Below, one piece after another: positions 9,805 through 19,067 of a stretch of 64,000 bases of DNA (position 1 is the first letter of the stretch; each line of letters begins with the position of its first letter). The stretch spans positions 1-64,000 of the forward strand of contig DHWB01000013.1 of assembly GCA_002412965.1 (NCBI GenBank). The letters run 5' to 3'. The DNA is from Desulfomicrobium sp. UBA5193 (GTDB lineage Bacteria > Desulfobacterota > Desulfovibrionia > Desulfovibrionales > Desulfomicrobiaceae). Below the pieces are notes generated by a model. It was not told the DNA's origin, did no database searches, and saw only the letters and a program-made list of their open reading frames with translations. Position numbers and translations under genes: made by a program.

Positions 9805-11571
9805 CTAGTCGTCCACCAGGGAGGAGTAGAACATGAGCTCTTCCGGAAAACGGCGGAAGATCATTTCCCGGACGAGTTTGTTGTTGCGGGCCACTGACTG
9901 ACTGGCCATAACCTGCTTCAAGAGCGCGCTACACTCTTCCATGGACGCCTGGCGGACGATACGCTTGATGCCGGGAATGGCGTGGGGGCTCAGGCTGATG
10001 GAATCAACCTGCATGCCCATCAGCACAGGGATGCAAAATGGGTCTGCGGCCAGCTCGCCGCACAGGCAGACCTCGATACCGGCCCGGTGCGCCGAGTCCA
10101 CCACCCACTTGATGGAGCGCACGATGGCCGGATGCAGCGGCTGGTACAGGTAGGACACGTCCTTGTTGGTGCGGTCGATGCCGAGCGAGTACTGAATGAG
10201 GTCATTAGTGCCGATGCTGAAGAAGTCCACCTCCCGCGCCAGAAAATCGGCGGTGATCACGGCGCTGGGCACCTCGACCATGATGCCCATGGGCATGTCC
10301 TCGCGAAAGCAGATGCCTTCGGACTGCATCTCGCGCTGCACCTCGCGATAAAACTTCTTGACCTCCACCAGCTCCTGCAGCCCTGAAATCATCGGAAACA
10401 TGATCGAGACATTGCCCAGCACGCTGGCTTTCAGGATGGCCCGCAGCTGGGTCCGGAACACGTCCCGGTGCTTGAGGCAATACCGTATGGCCCGCAGCCC
10501 CAGGGCCGGATTGGACTCGGTCGCCCCCTGCATGCGCATCAGCTTGTCCGCGCCCACGTCAAGGGTCCGGATGACGAGCTTCTTGGGCGCCACAAGCGAC
10601 GCCATATCCATGTAAATCTCGGTCAGCTCGTCTTCAGTGGGCATCCCGTCGCGGCTCAGATAGCTGTACTCGGACCTGTACAGCCCGATACCCTCGCCGC
10701 CGTTGTCATTGACCGCCACAACCTCTTCGAAAAGCTCGATGTTGGCCAGGACCTGCACCCGGTATCCGTCGATGGTCTCGGCGGGCAGATGGCAGGAGCG
10801 CATGATCGTGGCCTGGTAGCTCTCGAACTGGATCTGCAGGTCCGTGTAGCGGGCCAGCTCGTCTTCGTCGGGCTCCAGGATGATGCGGCCGTGAAAGCCG
10901 TCCAGAACGATAATGCTGCCCTCGGCCAGATCATCGCCCAAGCCCTCAACCCCGACAACGGCCGGAATCTGCAGGGAACGGGCAAGGATGCCGGCGTGGG
11001 AGGTTTTGCCGCCCTGGGCCGTGGCGAAGGCCATGATCTTGTTCACGTCCAGCTCGATGGTGTCGGCCGGGGACAGGTCATGGGCCAGGAGGATGGCCCG
11101 GTGCTTGATGGCTTTGAGTCCGTTCGCGCCTCCCACCAGCTTGCCCAGCACCCGCTCGGCCACCAGGCGGACATCCTGCATGCGTTGCCGCAGATACTCG
11201 TCGGCTATGGACGCGAAAATTTCCTGCACATCCCCGACGGCCCGCTCCAGGGACCATTCGGCATTGATCTTGGTGGTGGCGATGTGGTCCAGAGCCCGCT
11301 TGCGGAATTTATGGTCGCGCAGCATCATCAGATGAGACTCGATGATGGCCGAGTGTTCCTTCAAATCTTCCGGAACCAGGCTCAAAATGCGTTCCAGATC
11401 ATGCAGGGCGTCATCAAAGGCGCGATTAAGTCGCGCCATCTCTAAAGGCACGTCCGCATCCGACACGGCTTGGCGCGCAGTGCCGGAGAAATGGCTTTTG
11501 TTCAGGTAATAGGCACGCCCAATGGCGATGCCGGCTGAAACGGGGATGCCGAAAAGTGTGCGTGAAGGCAT
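9805..11571 (-). CDS. ptsI: PTS enzyme I, phosphoenolpyruvate-protein phosphotransferase
   Basis: 588 aa, typical EI length. It takes phosphate from PEP and passes it to HPr. The active-site His is H192 in GGKTSHAGILARSL. The PEP-binding TIM barrel shows GEGIGLYRSEY, the LCGELAADP block and the Cys-containing C-terminal region. Its ATG overlaps the HPr stop (TGATG), so HPr and EI are translationally coupled. No sugar-specific permease (IIC) is in the window. Confidence 0.97.
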   Translation of the reverse strand: MPSRTLFGIPVSAGIAIGRAYYLNKSHFSGTARQAVSDADVPLEMARLNRAFDDALHDLERILSLVPEDLKEHSAIIESHLMMLRDHKFRKRALDHIATTKINAEWSLERAVGDVQEIFASIADEYLRQRMQDVRLVAERVLGKLVGGANGLKAIKHRAILLAHDLSPADTIELDVNKIMAFATAQGGKTSHAGILARSLQIPAVVGVEGLGDDLAEGSIIVLDGFHGRIILEPDEDELARYTDLQIQFESYQATIMRSCHLPAETIDGYRVQVLANIELFEEVVAVNDNGGEGIGLYRSEYSYLSRDGMPTEDELTEIYMDMASLVAPKKLVIRTLDVGADKLMRMQGATESNPALGLRAIRYCLKHRDVFRTQLRAILKASVLGNVSIMFPMISGLQELVEVKKFYREVQREMQSEGICFREDMPMGIMVEVPSAVITADFLAREVDFFSIGTNDLIQYSLGIDRTNKDVSYLYQPLHPAIVRSIKWVVDSAHRAGIEVCLCGELAADPFCIPVLMGMQVDSISLSPHAIPGIKRIVRQASMEECSALLKQVMASQSVARNNKLVREMIFRRFPEELMFYSSLVDD

Positions 11572-11849
11572 CAGCGCTCCTCTCCAAACATGTCTTCAAA
11601 GAGCCGCGCCAGAGCCGAAATGGCCTCGGCCGCGTCGGGGCCCTGAGCGCGGAGCACAAGCTCGGTCCCTTGGGGCGCCGCCAGCGTGAGAAGATCCAGA
11701 ATGGACTTGGCGTCGGCTTCAATTCCGTTTGAATGAACAGTGATGGCCGCCGCATACCGTTGGGCCTCCTGGGAAATCTTTCCGGCCGGCCGGGCATGAA
11801 GTCCAAGGCTGTTGCCCACCCGGATAATCTTTTCCTGCACTTCACCCAT
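11571..11849 (-). CDS. ptsH: PTS phosphocarrier protein HPr
   Basis: 92 aa from the ATG at 11849. The active-site His is H18 in GLHARPAGKI. A serine at about residue 49 in ADAKSILDLL matches the regulatory Ser46 region of HPr. An AGGTG six bases before 11849 favours this start over ATG 11855 or GTG 11858. It lies between the IID gene and EI and receives phosphate from EI. Ser conservation hints at HPr-kinase control, but no hprK is in the window. Confidence 0.95.
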   Translation of the reverse strand: MGEVQEKIIRVGNSLGLHARPAGKISQEAQRYAAAITVHSNGIEADAKSILDLLTLAAPQGTELVLRAQGPDAAEAISALARLFEDMFGEER

Positions 11850-11858
11850 ACGCATCAC

Positions 11859-12605
11859 CTACATGGATACAAAAGCAAGGATTCTTTCCCAGGGCGCCAC
11901 CAGGCCGCCCAGTACCAACACCGCCAGAAAAAGCGAGCGGTCCCTGGTCCGCAGGACGCTCCCCAAAGCAAGCAAGCTCCCGCCCGCAGCCCAGGCCAGA
12001 GTCCACAACCCGCCGCCGGGCGCGACCTGCAGCACAAAAAGGGCCACGAGCACACCGTTGGCCAATTTGAGCCGCTGTCCCCAATCAATAAGATTCCAGG
12101 ATTTGAGCCGCTGCAAAAATGAAAGCCCCTGGGCATAGCCGCGCCCGAAGGTGTACATTTTGAAGAACTGCAGGCTGCCAAGACACAGCGCCACCCACAG
12201 CGCGAGCAGTCCGATTTGCCCTGCGACAGCCAGATTGACCCCGACCAGCGACCACAAGACCAGAAAGCTCCCCCCAAAAAAAGAATCACCCAGCGCGGAG
12301 AGCGTATATACTGTGGTGGAACGCAATTTGGGCAGGATGTCCGCCGGAAGCATGCCGAGCGCTATCTTTTTTTCCATGGACAGGAAAATGCCTGCCAGAA
12401 GTGGTGTCCAATAGGGATGGGTGTTGTAATGCTTCAAGTATCTGCCGCGCGCCCGCTTCAAGGCCGCCGGGTCCGTGCCGTAGAGCGCACGCAGCCCCGG
12501 ATCCATGATGTACGCCAGCCCGACGTTCTGCATCCCTTTGGTGTTGAACGTGGCGCCGACCAGATAGGTGCGCAGAAAAATCTGCAGCAAAATCCGAGTA
12601 TCCAC
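11859..12605 (-). CDS. PTS mannose/fructose/sorbose-family IID component
   Basis: 248 aa membrane protein. The N-terminal QIFLRTYLVGATFNTKGMQN and the NTHPYWTPLLAGIFLSMEKK block are typical of IID subunits of the mannose-class PTS. Several hydrophobic segments follow in the second half. The GTG start has GGAG five bases upstream; the rsmI stop (12608-12610) lies two bases before this GTG. IID works only with IIC and the phosphorylated IIA and IIB, none of which is next to it here. They must be elsewhere, or the protein has another role. Confidence 0.88.
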   Translation of the reverse strand: MDTRILLQIFLRTYLVGATFNTKGMQNVGLAYIMDPGLRALYGTDPAALKRARGRYLKHYNTHPYWTPLLAGIFLSMEKKIALGMLPADILPKLRSTTVYTLSALGDSFFGGSFLVLWSLVGVNLAVAGQIGLLALWVALCLGSLQFFKMYTFGRGYAQGLSFLQRLKSWNLIDWGQRLKLANGVLVALFVLQVAPGGGLWTLAWAAGGSLLALGSVLRTRDRSLFLAVLVLGGLVAPWERILAFVSM

Positions 12606-12607
12606 CC

Positions 12608-13438
12608 CTACTCCGAGTCCTGTTCAACGATCATCTCGTAAATCTGCTTGACCGACCAGCCGCTGACCTGGTCACGAACCGTCCGGGCGGCGTCCTTGGG
12701 GCGCACCCCCTCCCGGATAAGGGTCTGGACCAGGGCCAGAACTTGCGGACCGGATGTGGCCTGAATCTCAACGGGAGGGCCGATCACCACGGTCACTTCG
12801 CCCAGGAGTTCGCCATCGAAGTCCGGTAGTTGACCAAGCCTTCCGTTGATAAACTGCTCATGTTTCTTGGTCAATTCCCGGGCAATACAAAATTCCCTTC
12901 CTCCCAGAACCTCGTGGACCAGCTCCAAGGTCGGCAGGACCCGATTCTTGCGTTCAAAAAAAACCAGGGTCGCGCTCAAATCCGCGTAAGGCCGAAGCAG
13001 GGCGCGCGTGTCCCCGCTTTTTCTGGGCAAGAAACCGAGAAAAACAAATGGGTACGGAGGAAGGCCGCTGGCCATGAGCGCCGTGATGGGCGCGCAGGGA
13101 CCGGGCACGGGCACGACGCTTATGCCCTGCCTGCGGCACGCTGCGACCAGGCGATATCCGGGGTCGGCGATGAGCGGGGTGCCTGCGTCGGAGACCACGG
13201 CCACCTGCATCCCCTGCGAAAGCAAGGCAAGCACTTCTTCTATGCGCTGCACTTCGTTGTGTTCATGCAGGCTTATCAAGCGCTTGCCCGGAATGCCGGC
13301 CAGCTGCAAAAGATGTCCGGCACGCCGGGTGTCCTCGGCCAGGACGATGTCGGCCCCTTCCAGGGTTTGACGCGCCCGGGGAGAAAAATCACCAAGGTTG
13401 CCAAGGGGCGTGGCCACTATCCAAACCGTCCCGTACAT
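12608..13438 (-). CDS. rsmI: 16S rRNA (cytidine1402-2'-O)-methyltransferase
   Basis: 276 aa from the ATG at 13438, which has GGGAGG nine bases upstream; a TTG eight codons earlier is less likely. RsmI methylates the ribose of C1402 in 16S rRNA. Family segments seen: VATPLGNLGDFSPRA, LAEDTRRAGHLL, SDAGTPLIADPGYRL and VPGPCAPITALMASG. The first 50 bases overlap the end of yraN in another frame. Confidence 0.96.
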   Translation of the reverse strand: MYGTVWIVATPLGNLGDFSPRARQTLEGADIVLAEDTRRAGHLLQLAGIPGKRLISLHEHNEVQRIEEVLALLSQGMQVAVVSDAGTPLIADPGYRLVAACRRQGISVVPVPGPCAPITALMASGLPPYPFVFLGFLPRKSGDTRALLRPYADLSATLVFFERKNRVLPTLELVHEVLGGREFCIARELTKKHEQFINGRLGQLPDFDGELLGEVTVVIGPPVEIQATSGPQVLALVQTLIREGVRPKDAARTVRDQVSGWSVKQIYEMIVEQDSE

Positions 13439-13793
13439 CAATGATATCCTCCCAGTGTTCAACGGCCGTCTCCCCGACCAGAAAGAGCACGCTGACCAGA
13501 TCGAACCGGCAGGGCCTGCTCCAGGCCCTATTGCGACTCAGGTACAGCGCCGCCGCCCTGACCATGCGCGTCTTCTTGGATTTGCCCACCGCCTCGCCGG
13601 GCTCACCGCGCACCGACCTTGAGCGGGTCTTGACTTCGACAAAGACGAGCGTCCCCCGGTCCTCGCAGATGAGATCGATTTCGCCGCTCGTGCAGCGAAA
13701 ATTGCGCGCAACGACCTTCATGCCCTTCTCGATCAAAAAGGCGGCAGCCAGCTCTTCTCCGGCCTGGCCAGTGATCAGATGCCGGGCAGCCAC
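13389..13793 (-). CDS. yraN: UPF0102 family protein YraN
   Basis: 134 aa. A small protein with a restriction-endonuclease-like core: GEIDLICEDRGTLVFVEVKTR gives the D40, E53 and K55 set of that fold. Its function is not firmly known. Starts at a GTG with GGGAG upstream, and overlaps rnhB by 19 bases and rsmI by 50. The position between rnhB and rsmI is a common bacterial arrangement. Confidence 0.93.
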   Translation of the reverse strand: MAARHLITGQAGEELAAAFLIEKGMKVVARNFRCTSGEIDLICEDRGTLVFVEVKTRSRSVRGEPGEAVGKSKKTRMVRAAALYLSRNRAWSRPCRFDLVSVLFLVGETAVEHWEDIIDVRDGLDSGHAPWQPW

Positions 13794-14398
13794 AGCTGCG
13801 TCTCCCGAGGCTCCGGCCCGACTCCGCGAAACGTGTTGCGGTGCGCTGGGCTTGGACCAAGCCGGCGCAGCGCGTCCAGGTGGGCCTTGGTTCCATAGCC
13901 CTTGTGCACATCCAGCCCATAGCCCGGATAGCGCTTATCCATGCATTGCAGAAGATCGTCCCGAAAGGTCTTGGCCAGAATGGAGGCTGCGGAAATGCAC
14001 GGATGAAGGGCGTCGCCGCCGATCACAGTCTGTTGGGGCAGGGAAGAGGGAAAGGACTGATTGCCGTCCACCAGCACCAGCTCAGGACTGACCTGCAAGG
14101 CGTTCAGAGCGCGAGCCATGGCCTTCAAGGTGGCCTGCAGAATATTGATGCGATCAATTTCTCCAGGCCACGAAAAACCTAAGGCCCAGGACACTGCCTG
14201 GGCCTTGATGGCTTGTGCGAGCACCGCGCGCCGCCGCGCGGAAAGCTTTTTCGAATCGGTCAGACCCGGAAGGTCGAAATCGGGCGGCAGAATGACAGCT
14301 GCCGCCACGACCGGACCGGCAAGACAACCGCGTCCGGCTTCATCAATGCCAGCCTGAGTCCCGTCCGCAGCCCGAATGCAGCCTCTGTGGCTGAACAA
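13775..14398 (-). CDS. rnhB: Ribonuclease HII
   Basis: 207 aa. Cleaves RNA in RNA-DNA hybrids at embedded ribonucleotides. Catalytic carboxylates are visible in AGIDEAGRGCLAGPV (D19, E20) and in VLVDGNQ, plus the KGYGTKAH and HRxTF-like (HRNTF) motifs. No ATG is available after the rplS stop, so the start is taken as the TTG at 14398, 8 bases after that stop. The first 15 residues are therefore less certain. Confidence 0.95.
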   Translation of the reverse strand: MFSHRGCIRAADGTQAGIDEAGRGCLAGPVVAAAVILPPDFDLPGLTDSKKLSARRRAVLAQAIKAQAVSWALGFSWPGEIDRINILQATLKAMARALNALQVSPELVLVDGNQSFPSSLPQQTVIGGDALHPCISAASILAKTFRDDLLQCMDKRYPGYGLDVHKGYGTKAHLDALRRLGPSPAHRNTFRGVGPEPRETQLWLPGI

Positions 14399-14405
14399 AT
14401 TGAAC

Positions 14406-14753
14406 CTACCAGGCGTTCTTTGTCTTGATGCGGGCAGCCTTGCCCTTCAGGCGACGCAGGTAGTAGATGCGGCTCTGACGAACCATGCCTTCGGAAACCA
14501 CTTCGATACGGTCGATGGTCGGGGCATGCAGGGGGAAGATGCGTTCCACGCCAACGCCGTCGGAAACCTTGCGCACGATGAAGGTGCTGTCGGTGGTGCC
14601 TCTTTTCAGGCGCAGGACAACGCCCTGGAAGACCTGGATGCGTTCCTTCTCGCCTTCGATAATGCGGGTATGCACCTTGACCGTGTCGCCGGCCCGAAAC
14701 CGGGGTTGATCGGCACGCAGATGCTCGTTTTCAATCTTCTGGATGATGTTCAT
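14406..14753 (-). CDS. rplS: 50S ribosomal protein L19
   Basis: 115 aa from an ATG with AGGAG upstream; an upstream in-frame start would add 13 residues not seen in L19. Conserved segments include PRFRAGDTVKVHTRIIEG and RSRIYYLRRLKGKAARI near the C-terminus. It lies between trmD and rnhB. Confidence 0.98.
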   Translation of the reverse strand: MNIIQKIENEHLRADQPRFRAGDTVKVHTRIIEGEKERIQVFQGVVLRLKRGTTDSTFIVRKVSDGVGVERIFPLHAPTIDRIEVVSEGMVRQSRIYYLRRLKGKAARIKTKNAW

Positions 14754-14801
14754 GATTTTCTCCTTTATCTGAAGCAGCCTTGAAGCTGCCACGTGTGCGT
14801 C

Positions 14802-16076
14802 TTATCCGACATCGCCCAGCAGGCGGTCCACCATGATGGATGCCGCAGAACGGACGGAAAGGTGGTTGTACCTATCCATAAAACGTATGGCCCGCAACAT
14901 TCCGTCGGCCCCTGCGAGCACTTCGCGCCGCAGACCGTGTCCTGTGCCCAGAACCAGAAGGACCGCGTCCTCCTCCAGCCACCCGGCCACTTGGGCGTAG
15001 GTCATGTTCCCGGCCTTGGCGCTGGAGGTCACGACCTTGGGCCTTCGCCCCGTACGATCGGTGATCTCCGCGATGGCGTCCTCCAGGAAGCCGACCACCC
15101 GGACCCGGCCGAGCGCCGTGCCCCTGTCCGGATTGGCCTTGAGGCCGTAGCCTTCGCGCCAGTGGCCGATCAGGGTGCGGGCAAGCTCCTGCTGATCCGC
15201 GACTGGCGTGCAGACAAAATATCCACCTAGCCCATAGGTACACGAAACGCGTGCAATATCGTGGAGGTCCAGGTTTGTCAAAGACGTTGTGATAGTCTGC
15301 CCGGATTTATTTTCCACCGGATAATGAACCAGGGCCACGAAAAGGTTGCGCCCCGCGCGAGTCCTGTCCAACCCCTTGAGATGGCTTATATCTTCATCAC
15401 TCAAGGTTGCCGTGGCCAGGATGTCCGGGCGCAATGCCAGGGTGGTTTCCAGGCTCTGCTCCCGTCGCCAGGCTGCGATGCGGCCATGATGACCCGAAGC
15501 CAGCACCTCCGGCACCTTCAGGCCTTCGTATTCCTCGGGCCGGGTGTAGTGAGGATATTCAAGCAAACCTGAGCTGAAACTTTCTTCGTCGGCGCTCTCG
15601 TCCTTGCCCATGAAATCGGGAATGAGCCGGCTCACGGCCTCGATCAGGCACAGCGCCCCGGTCTCCCCGCCATTCAGGACAAAGTCACCCACGGAGACGG
15701 GTTCGATGGCGTAAAGCTCCTCAAGCCTGGCATCGATGCCTTCGTAGCGTCCGCACAAGAGGGCAAGCTCACCCGCGCCCGCTAGGTCCCGCGCCAGGGC
15801 CTGAGTCAGGGGACGGCCCTTGGGGCTGAGCATGAGCACCCGCGTCCCAGGAGCCAGGGTATCAAGCGCCCGCCGCAACGGGTCCACGGCCATGACCATG
15901 CCCGGCCCGCCGCCATACGGGCGGTCATCGACATTGTGATGCTTGTCCGCGGAGTGGTCGCGCGGATTTATGAACGAAAAATCCACCAATCCCTTCTCCC
16001 TGGCCTTGGACAGCAGGCCGCAGGAGAGAGGCGAGTCGAAAAATTCGGGAAAAATGGTAATGACTGAAAAACGCAT
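14802..16076 (-). CDS. trmD: tRNA (guanine37-N1)-methyltransferase TrmD with extra C-terminal methyltransferase domain
   Basis: 424 aa, whereas ordinary TrmD is about 240-260 aa. Residues 1-240 are a full TrmD: MRFSVITIFPEFF, PYGGGPGMVM, and the trefoil-knot segments LLCGRYEGID and SVGDFVLNGGE. Residues from about 244 on (LFVALVHYPV to the end) look like a second SPOUT-type RNA methyltransferase domain with VVTSSAKAGNMTY and LVLGTGHGL. Similar fusions occur in Desulfovibrio relatives, to my knowledge (the domain resembles Pfam Methyltrn_RNA_4). The ATG at 16076 is preferred to a GTG four codons upstream. Confidence 0.94.
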   Translation of the reverse strand: MRFSVITIFPEFFDSPLSCGLLSKAREKGLVDFSFINPRDHSADKHHNVDDRPYGGGPGMVMAVDPLRRALDTLAPGTRVLMLSPKGRPLTQALARDLAGAGELALLCGRYEGIDARLEELYAIEPVSVGDFVLNGGETGALCLIEAVSRLIPDFMGKDESADEESFSSGLLEYPHYTRPEEYEGLKVPEVLASGHHGRIAAWRREQSLETTLALRPDILATATLSDEDISHLKGLDRTRAGRNLFVALVHYPVENKSGQTITTSLTNLDLHDIARVSCTYGLGGYFVCTPVADQQELARTLIGHWREGYGLKANPDRGTALGRVRVVGFLEDAIAEITDRTGRRPKVVTSSAKAGNMTYAQVAGWLEEDAVLLVLGTGHGLRREVLAGADGMLRAIRFMDRYNHLSVRSAASIMVDRLLGDVG

Positions 16077-16142
16077 TCCTGCTTCCACTTTAATCCGGCC
16101 GGAGCATTAGGGGGATGCAGCAAAAAATCACGCGGCACCGCC

Positions 16143-16230
16143 CAATGTCATTCCCGCGAAGGCAGGAATCCATGTTTTTGTGAATGTTGAAAAGCCATGG
16201 ATCCCCTTTTTCAAGGGGATGACGACATTG
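16143..16230. repeat. Palindromic REP-like element between rimM and trmD
   Basis: An 88-bp imperfect palindrome: outer arms caatgtc / gacattg, a left hairpin attcccgcgaaggcaggaat, inner arms atccatg / ccatggat, and a right hairpin atccccttttcaaggggat. This layout (convergent hairpins with ATTCC/GGAAT) is typical of dispersed intergenic repeats that are transcribed as folded RNA. It sits in a 197-base gap inside an otherwise tight operon. No second copy was seen in this window. Confidence 0.6.
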
Positions 16231-16273
16231 TATATCGACAATCCTGCGCGCCATTATCTCTAGCCAATCACGC

Positions 16274-16822
16274 TCATGGCTGTTGATACAATTCGAGCAG
16301 GCCGTCCGGTGGATCAACCAGGATGACCCCGGCTTCCAAATCAATGTCGAGCACGAATTCATCCACGGCAGGAAGCAGGATTTCATTGCCGGCGTCGTCG
16401 CGGATGAACCACAGCTCCTGGCCCGCAACGTCTCGGATATCCTCAAGCTCTCCGATCCGGGAGCCATCGACATGCATGACGGGCAGGCCGATCAGATCCT
16501 CGGGCCGCACCTCGTTCTCGTCGAGCGGCGGAAGGTCGCGCTCCCTGGCCAGCACATCGGCGCCACGCCAAGCCTCGGCCTGATCCCTGCCCTGGCAGCG
16601 ATCAACGGTGATCAGCGCGCGGCCCTGATGCGGACGCCAGGATTCAAGCACGCATGGTTTGGGCTTTTTGCCCGGAAGCTGCAGGTAAACGCGGGTCAGG
16701 CCCTCAAAGATGAAAGGGGAGTCTGCATATGGTTCGATGCAGAGCTCCCCCCTGAGGCCATGTGGTTTCTGAACCCGACCCAGTTCCACGAGCTTGACCG
16801 GGTCCAACTTCTCTTCGGACAC
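16274..16822 (-). CDS. rimM: 16S rRNA processing protein RimM
   Basis: 182 aa from the GTG at 16822, which lies just after the KH-protein stop with GGAG upstream. RimM helps 30S maturation by binding S19. Seen: VELGRVQKPHGLRGELCIEP, the N-terminal domain signature, then a C-terminal PRC-barrel (ELWFIRDDAGNEILLPAVDE). A longer reading frame extends upstream but overlaps the KH gene and lacks family sequence. Confidence 0.96.
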   Translation of the reverse strand: MSEEKLDPVKLVELGRVQKPHGLRGELCIEPYADSPFIFEGLTRVYLQLPGKKPKPCVLESWRPHQGRALITVDRCQGRDQAEAWRGADVLARERDLPPLDENEVRPEDLIGLPVMHVDGSRIGELEDIRDVAGQELWFIRDDAGNEILLPAVDEFVLDIDLEAGVILVDPPDGLLELYQQP

Positions 16823-16823
16823 G

Positions 16824-17057
16824 CTACTCCAGAATTTCCAGGACTGAACGTTTCCTGATTTTGGTTGAAGCCGCGCCCAAGATGGTGCGCATGGCCCTGG
16901 CCGTGCGGCCCTGCTTGCCGATGACCTTGCCCAGATCTTCCTTGGCAACCTTAAGCTCAATGACGGAGGTCTGCTCTCCCTCGATTTCAGAAACCGAAAC
17001 ACTGTCCGGATTGTCAACCAAAGACTTGGCTATGAATTCGATCAAATCCTTGAGCAT
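16824..17057 (-). CDS. khpA: KH-domain RNA-binding protein KhpA
   Basis: 77 aa. A single KH domain with the RNA-contacting loop GKQG (about residues 47-50) in DLGKVIGKQGRTARAMR. The ATG at 17057 follows GGAGGTG; a GTG two codons earlier is the alternative. Small KH proteins between rpsP and rimM are a conserved arrangement; in Gram-positives KhpA partners with KhpB in sRNA-type regulation, its role here being inferred. Confidence 0.94.
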   Translation of the reverse strand: MLKDLIEFIAKSLVDNPDSVSVSEIEGEQTSVIELKVAKEDLGKVIGKQGRTARAMRTILGAASTKIRKRSVLEILE

Positions 17058-17120
17058 AGGCACCTCCGCTGAAGATCTGTAGGGATCGCACGACGAGCCG
17101 GGCGACGAGCCTTGGAGGTA

Positions 17121-17366
17121 CTATTTACTGAATCCAGACTTCTTTAGCAAGGAGCGAACGGTATCTGTGGGCTGCGCGCCAAGTTCAATCCAGTTCTTGA
17201 CCTTTTCCTGGTCGATTTTGATATCCGCGGGCTCGGTCATGGGGTTGTAGTAGCCCACGTAATCAAGAGCACGGCCATCACGACGGGAAGCGGAGTCCAC
17301 GGCCACGATGCGGTAAAACGGTTTTTTCTTCGAGCCCATGCGGGTCAATCTGAGTTTCAAAGCCAT
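17121..17366 (-). CDS. rpsP: 30S ribosomal protein S16
   Basis: 81 aa from an ATG with AGGGAG upstream. The whole S16 signature is visible: MALKLRLTRMGSKKKPFYRI at the start and LDYVGYYNPM in the middle. Located directly after ffh in the usual order. Confidence 0.98.
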   Translation of the reverse strand: MALKLRLTRMGSKKKPFYRIVAVDSASRRDGRALDYVGYYNPMTEPADIKIDQEKVKNWIELGAQPTDTVRSLLKKSGFSK

Positions 17367-17439
17367 TGTTGTTCTCCCTGAACGTAAGTGTAGTGTGCGA
17401 GCGCAGCCGCTCCGGATTTCCCGGAGAAGACGCGACCGT

Positions 17440-18924
<1,485 letters not shown>

Positions 18925-18959
18925 GAAGAGGCACCTGTGCTAGGGAAAAGAAGAAGGGT

Positions 18960-18988
18960 TGCATAGACAAGTTCGATTCACCCGTCAA
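18960..18988 (-). promoter_or_regulatory. Sigma-70 promoter of the ffh operon
   Basis: The minus strand reads TTGACG, a 17-base spacer, then TATGCA, ending about 35 bases before the ffh ATG at 18924. This is the best housekeeping promoter candidate in the window and would drive the operon down to rsmI and possibly to smpB. Confidence 0.6.
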
Positions 18989-19020
18989 GTAGAGGCGAAC
19001 ATGCATCTGCTGAGATGATG

Positions 19021-19055
19021 GCCGCAGGGGCGAAAACAATCCCGCCCCCTGCGGC
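19021..19055 (-). terminator. Strong hairpin after the aminotransferase gene
   Basis: gccgcaggggcg and cgccccctgcggc form a stem of about 12 bp with one bulge, 13 bases past the aminotransferase stop. There is no T run after it in minus-strand reading, so it may slow or process the transcript rather than end it alone. Confidence 0.4.
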
Positions 19056-19067
19056 CGCGCAAAAGAA

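Noticed and set aside
13439..13462. Earlier TTG start for rsmI
   Set aside because: The ATG at 13438 has GGGAGG at good spacing and matches the usual RsmI N-terminus.
16823..17017. N-terminal extension of rimM
   Set aside because: It lies entirely in the KH-protein gene in another frame and has no RimM similarity.
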